Source of the DNA: Oceanibaculum indicum P24
GTDB taxonomy: Bacteria > Pseudomonadota > Alphaproteobacteria > Oceanibaculales > Oceanibaculaceae
Length of the DNA: 64,000 bases
Direction of reading: 5' to 3'
NCBI RefSeq assembly: GCF_000299935.1
Contig: NZ_AMRL01000004.1
Span: forward strand, 1 to 64,000
Shown here: positions 1 to 13,811 of the stretch, piece by piece
Layout of the letters: each line of letters starts with the position of its first letter
Numbering within the stretch: the stretch's first letter is position 1
Position numbers and translations under genes: made by a program
The notes under the pieces: model-generated
What the model was told of the DNA's origin: nothing
The model's database searches: none
Seen by the model: the letters and a program-made list of their open reading frames with translations, nothing else

Positions 1-52
1 CCACGACCTACTGATTAAAAGTCAGTTGCTCTACCGGCTGAGCTAAGGACTC
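1..52 (-). tRNA. tRNA-Lys (anticodon TTT), 3' part outside the window
   Basis: Read on the minus strand, this begins with a 7-base acceptor strand (GAGTCCT), the D arm GCTC...GAGC, and an anticodon stem-loop ACTGA-CTTTTAA-TCAGT, giving anticodon TTT for lysine. The 5' end is at 52. The variable loop and the first bases of the T arm reach position 1, so the T loop and acceptor 3' strand are cut off by the window edge. It lies downstream of coaD on the same strand. Confidence 0.93.
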
Positions 53-147
53 TTGGCGCGATACGCGGCTTGCGCGTTCGGGTGGCCGCAACCTAGGCAA
101 GCTTGCCCGCCGGGTCAATCCCCGGGGTTGCGCCGCCCGGCTTTTTC

Positions 148-684
148 CTAGGCGCGGGTCTCGACCTCGGGCGCGCTATCCTTGGCGAAGCGGTGCATGA
201 CGCGCTCGGCGATACGGGGCGGCACGAAGGTACTGATATCGCCGCCCAGGGCGCCGATCTCCTTCACGAAGCGCGAGGAGATGAATTGCTGGCGCTCGGA
301 GGCCATCAGGAACACGGTCTCGATATTCGAGTCGAGACGGGCATTCATGCCGGCCATCTGGAACTCGTACTCGAAGTCGGAGACGGCGCGCAGCCCGCGC
401 ACGATCAGCGAGGCATTCGCCGCCTGGCAGAAATGCATCAGCAGATTGTTGAAGGACCGGGCCTCGATATGGTCGTACTCGCCCGTGCCATTCATCGCGG
501 CGATTTCGCCCCGCACCAGATCCAGCCGCTCGCCAATGCTGAACAGCGGTCCCTTACCGGCATTCTGCGCGACCGCGATGATCAGGCGGTCAACCATCTT
601 CGAAGCGCGCTTGATGATATCCAGATGGCCGTAGGTGATCGGGTCGAAAGTGCCCGGATAGACCCCGATCAGATGCTTATTCAT
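148..684 (-). CDS. coaD: Phosphopantetheine adenylyltransferase
   Basis: Predicted 178-residue cytoplasmic enzyme that transfers AMP from ATP to 4'-phosphopantetheine, the penultimate step of coenzyme A synthesis. The N-terminus carries the nucleotidyltransferase signature [16 protein letters not shown] (residues 6-21, with the TxxH-type HIGH-like motif), and the usual second motif region is present near [14 protein letters not shown]. The length is normal for the family. The ATG at 684 was chosen because it lies inside the end of gyrA: the eight bases ATGAATAA contain both the coaD start and the gyrA stop, which implies translational coupling. A longer reading frame upstream would run through gyrA and has no support. 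Confidence 0.96.
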   Translation of the reverse strand: MNKHLIGVYPGTFDPITYGHLDIIKRASKMVDRLIIAVAQNAGKGPLFSIGERLDLVRGEIAAMNGTGEYDHIEARSFNNLLMHFCQAANASLIVRGLRAVSDFEYEFQMAGMNARLDSNIETVFLMASERQQFISSRFVKEIGALGGDISTFVPPRIAERVMHRFAKDSAPEVETRA

Positions 685-3487
685 CACGCCCCTCCGATTC
701 CGTCGCTGCCTCCCCTTCAGCAGGGTCGCCCTCGACGATGTCGGCAGCTTCCCCGATCTCGTCGCCGATCTCGTCCTCTGCGGCGCCGCTTTCCTCGGCC
801 ATCCAGGCGACGGAGACGATATGCTCATCCTCGGCGACCCGGAACAGGGTGACGCCCTGCGTCCGTCGGCCGGCGATGCGGATATCATGTACCGGACAGC
901 GGATAAGCTGGCCGCCATCGGTCACCAGAACGATCTGGTCGGTCTGCGCCACCGGGAAGGAGGCCGCCAGCTTACCGTTGCGCTCATTCAGCTCCATATT
1001 GGCGATGCCCTGCCCGCCGCGGCCGGTGACCCGGTACTCATAGGCGGAAGTGCGCTTGCCAAAGCCCTTCTCGCTGACGGTAAGGATGAATTCCTCGCGC
1101 GAGGCCAGTTCCTCGAAGCGGGTATCGTCGAGAGCGCCGCCATTGCCGGCCCCCTCCTCGGCATCCAGCACGACGGCCTCCTCGGCGCCGTCATCGCCAT
1201 TCTGGCGCCGCAGCGCGGCCGCCCGGCGCAGATAGGCGACCCGCTCGTCCGCCGTGGCCTCGACATGGTCGATGATCGACAGCGAGATGACCTGATCGTC
1301 GCCCTGCAACCTGATGCCGCGCACGCCCATCGAATCGCGGCCCTTGAACTCGCGCACATCCGTCACGGCGAAGCGGATACACTGGCCGTTACGGGTGGAG
1401 AGCAGCACATCCTGCTCCGTCGAGCAGGGCATCACGCCGACCAGATGCTCGCCCTCATCCAACTTCATGGCGATCTTGCCGTTCGACTTGATGTTGGTGA
1501 AGTCGGACAGCGAATTGCGCCGCACCGTGCCCGCCGAGGTGGCGAACATGACATGCAGCCCGCCCCAGCTTTCCTCGTCGGCCGGCATCGGCATGATGGT
1601 GGAGATGCCCTCGCCCGCCTGCACCGGCAGCATGTTCACGATCGGCTTGCCCCGGCCCTGCGGCGTCGCCAGCGGCAGCTGCCACACCTTCATGCGGTAA
1701 ACCATGCCGCGCGAGGTGAAGAAGAGCAGCGGCGTATGCGTATTGGCGACGAAAACGCGCGAGACGAAATCCTCGTCGCGGGTCGTCATGCCGGCGCGGC
1801 CCTTGCCGCCGCGCTTCTGCGCCCGGTAGGTCGAGAGCGGCACGCGCTTCACATAGCCGAGACGGCTGACCGTCACCACCATGTCCTCGCGCTGGATCAG
1901 ATCCTCGATATCCTGGTCCAGTTCGCCTTCTTCCAGCGCGGTGCGGCGCGGCGTGGCGAACTGTTCCTTGATGCGCACCAGCTCCTCGCGCAGCACGCTC
2001 ATCAGCTTCTCGCGGGAGCCCAGGATCGCCAGATATTCTTCGATTTTCCCAGCGATTTCCTGGGTTTCCTCGACCAGCTTCTCGCGTTCCATGCCGGTCA
2101 GGCGCTGCAGGCGCAGCTCCAGGATGGCGCGGGCCTGTGCTTCCGACAGCCGGTACTTGCCATCGACCACGGCGCGGCCCGGCTCGTCGATCAGGGCGAT
2201 ATAGGGCGCGACATCGGTCGCCGGCCAGTCCTTGCCCATCAGCGCGGCGCGCGCCTCTGCGGCATCGCGGGACGCGCGGATCAACTCGATGACCGGATCG
2301 AGATTCTGGATCGCCACCAGCAGGCCGACCAGGATATGGGCGCGGTCACGGGCCTTGCCCAGCTCATAGACCGTGCGCTTGGTGATGACCTCCTCGCGGA
2401 ACTGCAGGAACGCCTCGATGACCTGCTTCAGGGTCATCATTTCCGGCCGGCCGCCATTCAGCGCCAGCGCATTCACGCCAAAGGAGGTCTGCAGCGGCGT
2501 ATAGCGGTACAGCTGGTTCAGCACCACATCCGCCTGGGCGTCGCGCTTGATCTCCACGACGACGCGCACGCCGTCGCGGTCGCTCTCGTCGCGGATGTCC
2601 GAGATGCCTTCGACGATCTTGGCGTTCACCACCTCGGCGATGCGCTCGATCAGGCGCGCCTTGTTCACCTGGTAGGGGATCTCGCTGATGACCAGCGCCT
2701 CGCGGTCCTTGCGGATTTCCTCGACCGCCACGCGGCCGCGCATGACGACCGACCCGCGCCCGGTGCTGTAGGCCTCGTGGATGCCGCGCTTGCCCATGAT
2801 GATGCCGCCGGTCGGGAAATCCGGCCCCGGCACGTGCTGCATCAGCCCTTCCATGCTGATGGAGGGGTCGTCCACATAGGCGCAGCAGGCGTCGATCACC
2901 TCGCCCAGATTGTGCGGCGGAATGTTGGTCGCCATGCCGACGGCGATACCGCCGGCGCCATTCACCAGCAGGTTGGGATATTCCGCCGGCAGGACGGCGG
3001 GTTCCTCGACCGATTCGTCGTAGTTGGCGACGAACTTCACGGTCTCCTTATCGATATCGCGCAGCAGCGCCTCGGCCGCCTTGGCCAGCCGCGCCTCGGT
3101 ATAGCGCATGGCCGCCGGCGGATCGCCGTCCATCGAGCCGAAATTGCCCTGCCCATCGATCAGCGGCAGGCGCATGGAGAAGTCCTGCGCCATGCGCACC
3201 ATCGCATCATAGATGGCGCTGTCGCCGTGCGGATGGTATTTACCCATGACATCGCCGACGATGCGGGCCGACTTGCGGTAGGGCTTCGTCCAGTCGTAGC
3301 CGCCATCCTTCATCGCGTAGAGAATACGGCGATGCACGGGCTTCAGCCCGTCGCGCACGTCAGGAAGGGCGCGCGCAACGATTACGCTCATGGCGTAATC
3401 AAGGTAGGAGCGGCGCATCTCCTCTTCGATGGAGACGGGCTTTACATCGAAGCCGGGAGGCGTTCCGGGAGGCGTCGTCGTGGACAA
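677..3487 (-). CDS. gyrA: DNA gyrase subunit A
   Basis: 936-residue breakage-reunion subunit of DNA gyrase, which introduces negative supercoils together with GyrB. The catalytic tyrosine is Tyr129 in [10 protein letters not shown]. The quinolone-determining region [10 protein letters not shown] has Ser90 and Asp94 at the positions equivalent to E. coli Ser83 and Asp87, so it looks like the sensitive type. The GyrA-box is present as QKRGGKG, slightly different from QRRGGKG. The C-terminal beta-pinwheel contains an acidic insertion (around [20 protein letters not shown]), and the protein ends in an acidic tail. Translation appears to start at TTG 3487: an in-frame TAA lies seven codons upstream, no ATG or GTG fits the conserved N-terminus, and a GGAAAG stretch lies about 10 bases before it. 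The coding end overlaps coaD by eight bases. Confidence 0.98.
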   Translation of the reverse strand: MSTTTPPGTPPGFDVKPVSIEEEMRRSYLDYAMSVIVARALPDVRDGLKPVHRRILYAMKDGGYDWTKPYRKSARIVGDVMGKYHPHGDSAIYDAMVRMAQDFSMRLPLIDGQGNFGSMDGDPPAAMRYTEARLAKAAEALLRDIDKETVKFVANYDESVEEPAVLPAEYPNLLVNGAGGIAVGMATNIPPHNLGEVIDACCAYVDDPSISMEGLMQHVPGPDFPTGGIIMGKRGIHEAYSTGRGSVVMRGRVAVEEIRKDREALVISEIPYQVNKARLIERIAEVVNAKIVEGISDIRDESDRDGVRVVVEIKRDAQADVVLNQLYRYTPLQTSFGVNALALNGGRPEMMTLKQVIEAFLQFREEVITKRTVYELGKARDRAHILVGLLVAIQNLDPVIELIRASRDAAEARAALMGKDWPATDVAPYIALIDEPGRAVVDGKYRLSEAQARAILELRLQRLTGMEREKLVEETQEIAGKIEEYLAILGSREKLMSVLREELVRIKEQFATPRRTALEEGELDQDIEDLIQREDMVVTVSRLGYVKRVPLSTYRAQKRGGKGRAGMTTRDEDFVSRVFVANTHTPLLFFTSRGMVYRMKVWQLPLATPQGRGKPIVNMLPVQAGEGISTIMPMPADEESWGGLHVMFATSAGTVRRNSLSDFTNIKSNGKIAMKLDEGEHLVGVMPCSTEQDVLLSTRNGQCIRFAVTDVREFKGRDSMGVRGIRLQGDDQVISLSIIDHVEATADERVAYLRRAAALRRQNGDDGAEEAVVLDAEEGAGNGGALDDTRFEELASREEFILTVSEKGFGKRTSAYEYRVTGRGGQGIANMELNERNGKLAASFPVAQTDQIVLVTDGGQLIRCPVHDIRIAGRRTQGVTLFRVAEDEHIVSVAWMAEESGAAEDEIGDEIGEAADIVEGDPAEGEAATESEGRDE

Positions 3488-3689
3488 GGCGAAGGGAACT
3501 TTCCGTTACGGGCGATGGTGGCTTGGCAGCGCGTCATTATGAGGCGCGATCTTGGCTTACCCCAAGATATTGTTGTTTGAACGAGGTTTCTAGCATGTTT
3601 CGCGCATGCGAACAACGTTGCAGACAGGCCCACGGACAGGCCGCTGGCGGGGCTCGCAAAACCAGCTTCATCCAGGCCTTTGGCTGCTC

Positions 3690-3721
3690 TTAAGAGAGCC
3701 TTAAAGATTAGGGGTTATTAT
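3690..3721 (+). promoter_or_regulatory. CtrA-type box with downstream -10, promoter of the pentapeptide-repeat gene
   Basis: Positions 3690-3704 read TTAA-GAGAGCC-TTAA, an exact match to the TTAA-N7-TTAA consensus bound by the alphaproteobacterial cell-cycle regulator CtrA. A -10-like TATTAT follows at 3716-3721. With a 17-base spacer, the -35 region (about 3693-3698) falls inside the box, which is the usual arrangement for CtrA-activated promoters. The first half-site is also part of a 10-base palindrome CTCTTAAGAG (3687-3696). The start codon of the next gene is 50 or 89 bases downstream. The gyrA start lies about 200 bases away on the other side. The assignment rests on motif match and spacing only. 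Confidence 0.55.
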
Positions 3722-3753
3722 TTTAGAAGTCTGGCAGAATCCACAGCAAAACA

Positions 3754-5148
3754 ATGTCGAACGCCAGTCATCAAGCGGGGCAGAATTCATCGATGTCTGA
3801 CACGAAAATAACCGCCTTGCAGAATGGGGAAGCCACCGAGCTTAAGAATCTTCGTCCTGCCGATCTTGCCAAGGCCCTGTCGCTTCACGAAAGGCTGCTG
3901 TCCGGCCGGCCCGGCGGCCGTCGTGCCCTGCTGTCCGGATTCCGGCTGGAGGCCACCGATTTCAGCACGCGTGACCTGCGCGAATCGGATTTCACCGGTG
4001 CTGCTCTCGCCGGCAGTCTGTTCCGCCGGACCAAGCTGCAATTCGCCAATTTCTATGCCGCTGACCTGCGCCGCACCAATTTCAATGGCGCCGACCTGAC
4101 ACGCGCGGACCTGCGCGGTGCGTGCTTCCGCGGCGCCAGCCTGGTTGGCGCCAATCTGACCGAGGCCGACATCCGCGAGGCCGTTCTGGCGCGCTATTCC
4201 GCCAACCGGATTCCCACGGCTGTCAGCCATGGTGACGGCCATGCGGATATGAGCGCCATCAATGCCGAAGGCGCCAATCTCAGCAATGCGAAAATGGGCG
4301 GTTCCTTTACGCTACGCGCCGATTTCAGCGAGGCGAACCTGTCCAATGCCGATCTGCGCAACGCCGACCTGCGGATGAGCAATTTCCGCAATGCCATCAT
4401 GACCGGCGTGAACCTGATCGGGGTGAATGCCGCCGGTGCCGATTTCCACGGCGCCGTGCTGACCAACGCGCGTATTCACGATGCCAATTTCGATGGCGTC
4501 GATCTCACCGGGGCCATTCTCGACCTCACCCACCTCACCTCCCCGGTCTTTGCCCGGGCGGTGCTGCCGAAGACGCCGGAAGATGCCGGCCTGGACCTGG
4601 AAGCAGCGCTCGACATGCACGAAAGCTGGGTCCGGAGCGCGGCGCACGAGGGCAAGCGCCTCACCCTGGACGGCATCGACCTGTCGCGCGGCGATTTTTC
4701 CGCGCGCAACCTGACCGCCATTTCAATGGCCGAGGCCATCCTGCGCGGCTGTAACCTGACCGGGGTGCAGCTGGCCAGCGCCAATCTGGCACGAACTGAC
4801 CTGCGTGCCGCGATCCTGCGCAATGCCGATCTGCGCGGCGCGAGCCTGGAACATGCGCATCTGAACGAATCGATCCTGGCCGGCGCCGACCTGTCCCCGC
4901 TGACCGATGTCGGCAGTTCCGGGCGGTCGCTCAGTACCGATCTGCGCGGTGCGAAGCTGGTGGGTGCCGATCTGCGCGGCGCGAAACTGATGCATGCCAA
5001 TCTCGCCGGCGCCGACCTGTCGCGGGCGAAACTCGACGAAGCCGACCTGACCGGCGCCAATCTCGACGGTGCCCGTTTCATCGGTGCCGCCATGGGCAAT
5101 GCGAAGCTGCAGGGTTCCTCAATGGAGGGGACGACCGGCCTCGTCTGA
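3754..5148 (+). CDS. Pentapeptide-repeat protein with two tandem modules
   Basis: 464-residue protein built mostly of A(D/N)LXX pentapeptide repeats, which fold into a right-handed quadrilateral beta helix. The sequence shows two modules. Residues 38-75 (AL..HE......GGRR..L.G..L...DFS.R) and 282-320 (AL..HE......G.R..L.G..L...DFS.R) are clearly homologous, and each is followed by a block of repeats (about 76-258 and 321-460). No signal peptide or membrane segment is visible. The function is unknown; some pentapeptide proteins (Qnr, MfpA) bind DNA gyrase by mimicking DNA, and this gene lies divergently next to gyrA, but that is only suggestive. The start is uncertain: ATG 3754 has a weak ribosome site, and ATG 3793 has GGGGC about 12 bases upstream. 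A CtrA-type promoter precedes it. Confidence 0.9.
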   Translation: MSNASHQAGQNSSMSDTKITALQNGEATELKNLRPADLAKALSLHERLLSGRPGGRRALLSGFRLEATDFSTRDLRESDFTGAALAGSLFRRTKLQFANFYAADLRRTNFNGADLTRADLRGACFRGASLVGANLTEADIREAVLARYSANRIPTAVSHGDGHADMSAINAEGANLSNAKMGGSFTLRADFSEANLSNADLRNADLRMSNFRNAIMTGVNLIGVNAAGADFHGAVLTNARIHDANFDGVDLTGAILDLTHLTSPVFARAVLPKTPEDAGLDLEAALDMHESWVRSAAHEGKRLTLDGIDLSRGDFSARNLTAISMAEAILRGCNLTGVQLASANLARTDLRAAILRNADLRGASLEHAHLNESILAGADLSPLTDVGSSGRSLSTDLRGAKLVGADLRGAKLMHANLAGADLSRAKLDEADLTGANLDGARFIGAAMGNAKLQGSSMEGTTGLV

Positions 5149-5173
5149 AGCGAACCGGGCGCGAGAGCGTGCC

Positions 5174-6256
5174 TCAGGAGACCGCCAGCAGCCGATCCGC
5201 CGGCAGCTTCAGGGTAACCCTCGTGCCCTTGCCGACCTCGCTCTCCAGCTCCAGCACGCCATTATGCAGGGCCGCGATGGCCTGGCTGATCGTCAGCCCG
5301 AGGCCGGTGCCACGATCATCATGCTCGGTCTTCGCATGCAGTTGCTTGAACGGCATCATGGCGATCTTCGAATCGGCGGCACTCATCCCGATACCGGTGT
5401 CGATCACGGAAATGGCGAGCCAGCCCCGCGAATCGATCTCGCTGCGCACCACAACACGCCCCCCGGCCGGCGTGAACTTCACCGCGTTCGACAGGAGGTT
5501 GAGGAAGAGCTGCTTCAGCTTGGTTTCATCGCCGACGACCAGAGGGAAAATGCAGGCGGGATCGACCTGAATCTTCACCTGCCCCATGGCCGCACGCTCG
5601 CTTAGAATGCGGATCGAGGTCTGCAATATCCGGCCGATATCGACCTGGCGCTCGTCGAGCACCATCTCGCCGGCCTCGATCTTCGACAGATCGAGAATAT
5701 CGTTGATGATGCCGAGCAGGTGACGGCCGCTCTGCATGATATCCTCGGCATAGTCGCGGTACCGGTTATCCAGCGGCCCGAACAGCTGGTTGACCATGAT
5801 CTCGCTGAACCCGATAACCGCGTTCAGCGGCGTGCGCAATTCATGCGTCATCTGCGCCAGGAACTGGCGGGCCGAGTTGCGTTCCGTCTCGGCCTGCAAT
5901 TTCGCCCTGTGCAGGGTCTCCTCGCGCTCTAGCCAGGGCCGCCGGTCGCGCAGATAGACGATATGCTCGCGCGCCTCCTTGCCGGCTTGGAGCGGCAGCA
6001 GCAGCACCTCCACCGGCACTTCAGAGTCCGGCCCGATCAGCTTGCCCGTCAGCCAGGAAATCCCACCCGCCCGCTGCGCGTCGATGCTGACGACACGGGC
6101 GAAAGACTGGCCATGGCCGAACGCGGCATCATCGACACCGATCAACCGGGACAGCGCAATGTTCGAATCGCGAACGATCCCGCCCTCAATGAGCAGGACA
6201 GGCTCCGGGTAGAACCCTACCCAGTGCCCCAGACGCTCTTTGAGGAGTCCAGCCAT
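5174..6256 (-). CDS. PAS-domain sensor histidine kinase
   Basis: 360-residue soluble histidine kinase. Residues about 15-105 form a PAS-like sensor domain. The dimerisation/phosphoacceptor motif MTHELRTPLNAVIGFSE contains His138. The ATPase domain has the N box NLLSNAVKF, the G1 box DTGIGM and the G2 box GTGLGL. There is no transmembrane segment or receiver domain, so the input is probably cytoplasmic and the partner regulator is encoded elsewhere. The HisKA sequence resembles the PleC/DivJ-like group common in alphaproteobacteria, but I cannot assign it to either. It converges on the pentapeptide gene with only 25 bases between them. The ATG at 6256 has no strong ribosome site. Confidence 0.92.
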   Translation of the reverse strand: MAGLLKERLGHWVGFYPEPVLLIEGGIVRDSNIALSRLIGVDDAAFGHGQSFARVVSIDAQRAGGISWLTGKLIGPDSEVPVEVLLLPLQAGKEAREHIVYLRDRRPWLEREETLHRAKLQAETERNSARQFLAQMTHELRTPLNAVIGFSEIMVNQLFGPLDNRYRDYAEDIMQSGRHLLGIINDILDLSKIEAGEMVLDERQVDIGRILQTSIRILSERAAMGQVKIQVDPACIFPLVVGDETKLKQLFLNLLSNAVKFTPAGGRVVVRSEIDSRGWLAISVIDTGIGMSAADSKIAMMPFKQLHAKTEHDDRGTGLGLTISQAIAALHNGVLELESEVGKGTRVTLKLPADRLLAVS

Positions 6257-6363
6257 GCAATGTCTATAAGGATGTTACTTTAAGAACCCGGCAACTTTAG
6301 GCTCTATTGCTTTCGAGAGCGTTAAATTTTGGGCTGTCCGGAAAAAATAGCTGTCCCGCCCTG

Positions 6364-6876
6364 TCAGAAGGGAATTTCGTCATCCAGGTCGCTGCCGCCA
6401 CGGGGTGCACCGCCGCCAGAGCCACCGGAAGAGCCGCCCGAATAATCGTCCGGACCCGAATCATAACCTCCGCCCCCGCCACCGGAGCCACCGCCATAAC
6501 CGCCGCCGGAGCCACCGCCATCGCCACGCCCGTCGAGCATGGTCAGCTCGCCGCGATAGCGCTGCAGCACGATTTCGGTCGTGTACTTCTCCTGGCCGCT
6601 CTGATCCTGCCATTTGCGGGTCTGTAGCGAGCCTTCGATGTAGATTTTCGAGCCCTTGCGCAGATATTTCTCGGCGACATCAATGAGGTTCTCGTTGAAG
6701 ATCACGACGCGGTGCCACTCTGTGCGCTCCTTGCGCTCGCCGCTCTGGCGGTCGCGCCAGCTCTCCGAAGTCGCCAGCGCCAGATTCGCCACCTTCTGGC
6801 CGTTCTGCATGGAGCGAATCTCCGGATCGCGTCCCAGATTACCGATCAGGATGACTTTGTTGACGGACCCGGCCAT
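6364..6876 (-). CDS. ssb: Single-stranded DNA-binding protein
   Basis: 170-residue SSB that coats single-stranded DNA during replication, recombination and repair. The N-terminal OB fold begins [18 protein letters not shown] and runs to about residue 110. A long glycine-rich linker (about residues 115-160) follows, and the acidic tip DLDDEIPF recruits partner proteins. ATG 6876 is preferred over an in-frame TTG four codons upstream because GGGGA sits 6-8 bases before it and the conserved family start begins here. The gene is divergent from uvrA across a region with an SOS operator, a common arrangement in alphaproteobacteria. Confidence 0.97.
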   Translation of the reverse strand: MAGSVNKVILIGNLGRDPEIRSMQNGQKVANLALATSESWRDRQSGERKERTEWHRVVIFNENLIDVAEKYLRKGSKIYIEGSLQTRKWQDQSGQEKYTTEIVLQRYRGELTMLDGRGDGGGSGGGYGGGSGGGGGGYDSGPDDYSGGSSGGSGGGAPRGGSDLDDEIPF

Positions 6877-7076
6877 GTGTTTCCCCAAACTTCAAGAATA
6901 GATACAAAACAAACGAAATCAGCGACAAAGCGGCGATCCTTTATCGCCAGCCGTCACTGTGGGTAGCGACTTTACATGCAAAGGACGTTCGGATGCCACC
7001 GGGTAGTCGTTCCGGCATCGTATCAATAGCGCCTCCGCACAACTGCATTTTCAGTTTCTTTCCTGAATTGCTATTT

Positions 7077-7108
7077 GTTCTTTTTTTGTTCCTTTTTGAG
7101 TTTATAAT
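7077..7108 (+). promoter_or_regulatory. LexA (SOS) operator and -10 of the uvrA promoter
   Basis: Positions 7077-7091 read GTTC-TTTTTTT-GTTC, an exact match to the GTTC-N7-GTTC direct repeat recognised by LexA in Alphaproteobacteria. A perfect TATAAT follows at 7103-7108 on the plus strand, so LexA bound here would cover the -35 side of the uvrA promoter. uvrA begins 71 bases after the -10. The operator may also act on ssb, which starts about 200 bases away on the other strand. The rest of the 302-base ssb-uvrA spacer shows no reading frame or hairpin I would support. Confidence 0.8.
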
Positions 7109-7178
7109 TGAAAGGTGGCAAGAAAGCAATTCGCCCGCCATATAGTTCAGGCCATAACCTCCCGAGACGGTTTGCCCC

Positions 7179-10028
<2,850 letters not shown>

Positions 10029-10095
10029 GACACAAGCTGTCCGCTCAAGCAGACAGTTCGCACCTGCAACAGGCTTTCCAGAATCAAACTCCACC

Positions 10096-10196
10096 CGTCA
10101 CCCCCGGGCTTGTCCCGGGGGTCCAGGTTTCAGCCTGCTCAACTGATGCCAGCGTCAGCTCAACCGTGGATTCCCGGCACAAGGCCAGGAATGACG
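10096..10196. repeat. REP-like imperfect inverted repeat
   Basis: Two 30-base arms, 10096-10125 and 10167-10196, are imperfect inverse complements around a 41-base centre. The left arm has the core CCCCCGGGCTTGTCCCGGGG and ends in GGTCCA; the right arm begins TGGATTCCCGG and ends AATGACG. Elements of this style (CGTCA...TGGA / TCCA...TGACG) are scattered between genes in many alphaproteobacterial genomes. It sits between the converging uvrA and valS genes and could fold into a long hairpin on either transcript. Only one copy was found in the window. Confidence 0.7.
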
Positions 10197-10250
10197 GAAA
10201 GCATATAAAAGCGCTGGAACCGTTAGGCTTTCAGCCTTCAGGAGCCGGGC

Positions 10251-12899
<2,649 letters not shown>

Positions 12900-13062
12900 T
12901 CTCGAAAATCCTCGGTTTCGTCTGGTCTTGTGGGGAGTAAGGGACCAAGCCGCCTTATCTACGACAAGCGGCCCTCCCTGCCAACGGCAAACGCCAAGGC
13001 ATAACGCCAGAAACCGCCATTCATCCCTGCGGGATGGGCGGGCCGGGCGGCGGCAAAGTCCG

Positions 13063-13713
13063 TCATTCTTCGGGGTGGCGCTGTCCCTGCCGGGCGATCC
13101 GCTCGATCTCCTCGCGGACCAGCCGCTCGACGATGTGCGGCAAATTCTTGTCGAGCCAGTCCTTCAGCATCGGCCGCATGACCTCCTTGGTCAGCGATTC
13201 CAATGTCTTGTGGCCGGCGCCGATGGGCAGTTCCGGATGCCGTGCCTCCAGGGTGGAGGTCAGGTTGGCGAAAGCGGAAACGGCCTCATCCCGCTTCGGC
13301 GGGGAGACCAGCCCTTCATCCTCTTCCTCGAAGTCGGGCTGCGGCGGTGGCGCGGCCTGGGCGCGACGCCGCTGTTCCTCGAACAGCGGCTCGACTTCCG
13401 CCTCTTCCTCGACCTTTTCGGTGAGGTCGAGGATGTCTTCCTCTTCCTCCTCCGGGACGAAGGCTTCTTCCTCGATTTCGGGTTCCGGCTCGAATTCCGG
13501 TTCCGGCTCCTCGGCGGGCACCGGTTCGAAATCGACCTCTGGCTCGGGTTCGGGTTCCGGCTCGGCTACAGGCTGTGGCTTCGGCGCAGGCTTGGCCGCC
13601 TTTGGCGCCGGCGCAGGTTCGGCTTCGTCAGCCGCGCCGTCTTCGGAGATAATGCGCCGGATCGACGCAAGTATCTCCTCCATTGACGGTTCTTCTGCCC
13701 TGTTTTCGCTCAT
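13063..13713 (-). CDS. popZ: Polar organising protein PopZ (DUF2497 family)
   Basis: 216-residue protein with the two PopZ hallmarks. The N-terminal segment [15 protein letters not shown] (from residue 11) is the client-binding helix. The C-terminal helices, [19 protein letters not shown] and [17 protein letters not shown], drive self-assembly. Between them is a long disordered region rich in Pro, Glu and Ala (about residues 30-140). In Caulobacter PopZ forms a cytoplasmic matrix at the cell poles and anchors the ParB-bound origin; the same role is inferred here. It lies between tolC and valS on the same strand, 98 bases after tolC ends. The compositional bias makes outside alignments beyond the two ends unreliable. 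Confidence 0.9.
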   Translation of the reverse strand: MSENRAEEPSMEEILASIRRIISEDGAADEAEPAPAPKAAKPAPKPQPVAEPEPEPEPEVDFEPVPAEEPEPEFEPEPEIEEEAFVPEEEEEDILDLTEKVEEEAEVEPLFEEQRRRAQAAPPPQPDFEEEDEGLVSPPKRDEAVSAFANLTSTLEARHPELPIGAGHKTLESLTKEVMRPMLKDWLDKNLPHIVERLVREEIERIARQGQRHPEE

Positions 13714-13811
13714 CTTACCGCCAGATAATGATATTTCTCTTCACAGTAGAACAGAATATGCCCCTTGGCTAGCACCCGGCGCTATTCATACGCAGTGCCG
13801 GCAATACCGCC

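Noticed and set aside
821-3580. A 919-codon open frame on the strand opposite gyrA
   Set aside because: It is a mirror of the GC-rich gyrA codons; the protein is rich in Arg, His and Asp with no family motif, and gyrA itself is certain.
6280-6325. Two TTAA motifs upstream of the histidine kinase, considered as a CtrA box
   Set aside because: They are about 38 bases apart, far from the required seven.
7081-7087. A run of seven T considered as a terminator tail
   Set aside because: No stem precedes it. It is the spacer of the LexA direct repeat.
13022-13036. A CATCCC-TGC-GGGATG hairpin between popZ and valS, considered as a terminator
   Set aside because: The stem is six bases and no T run follows on the minus strand, and popZ and valS look co-transcribed.
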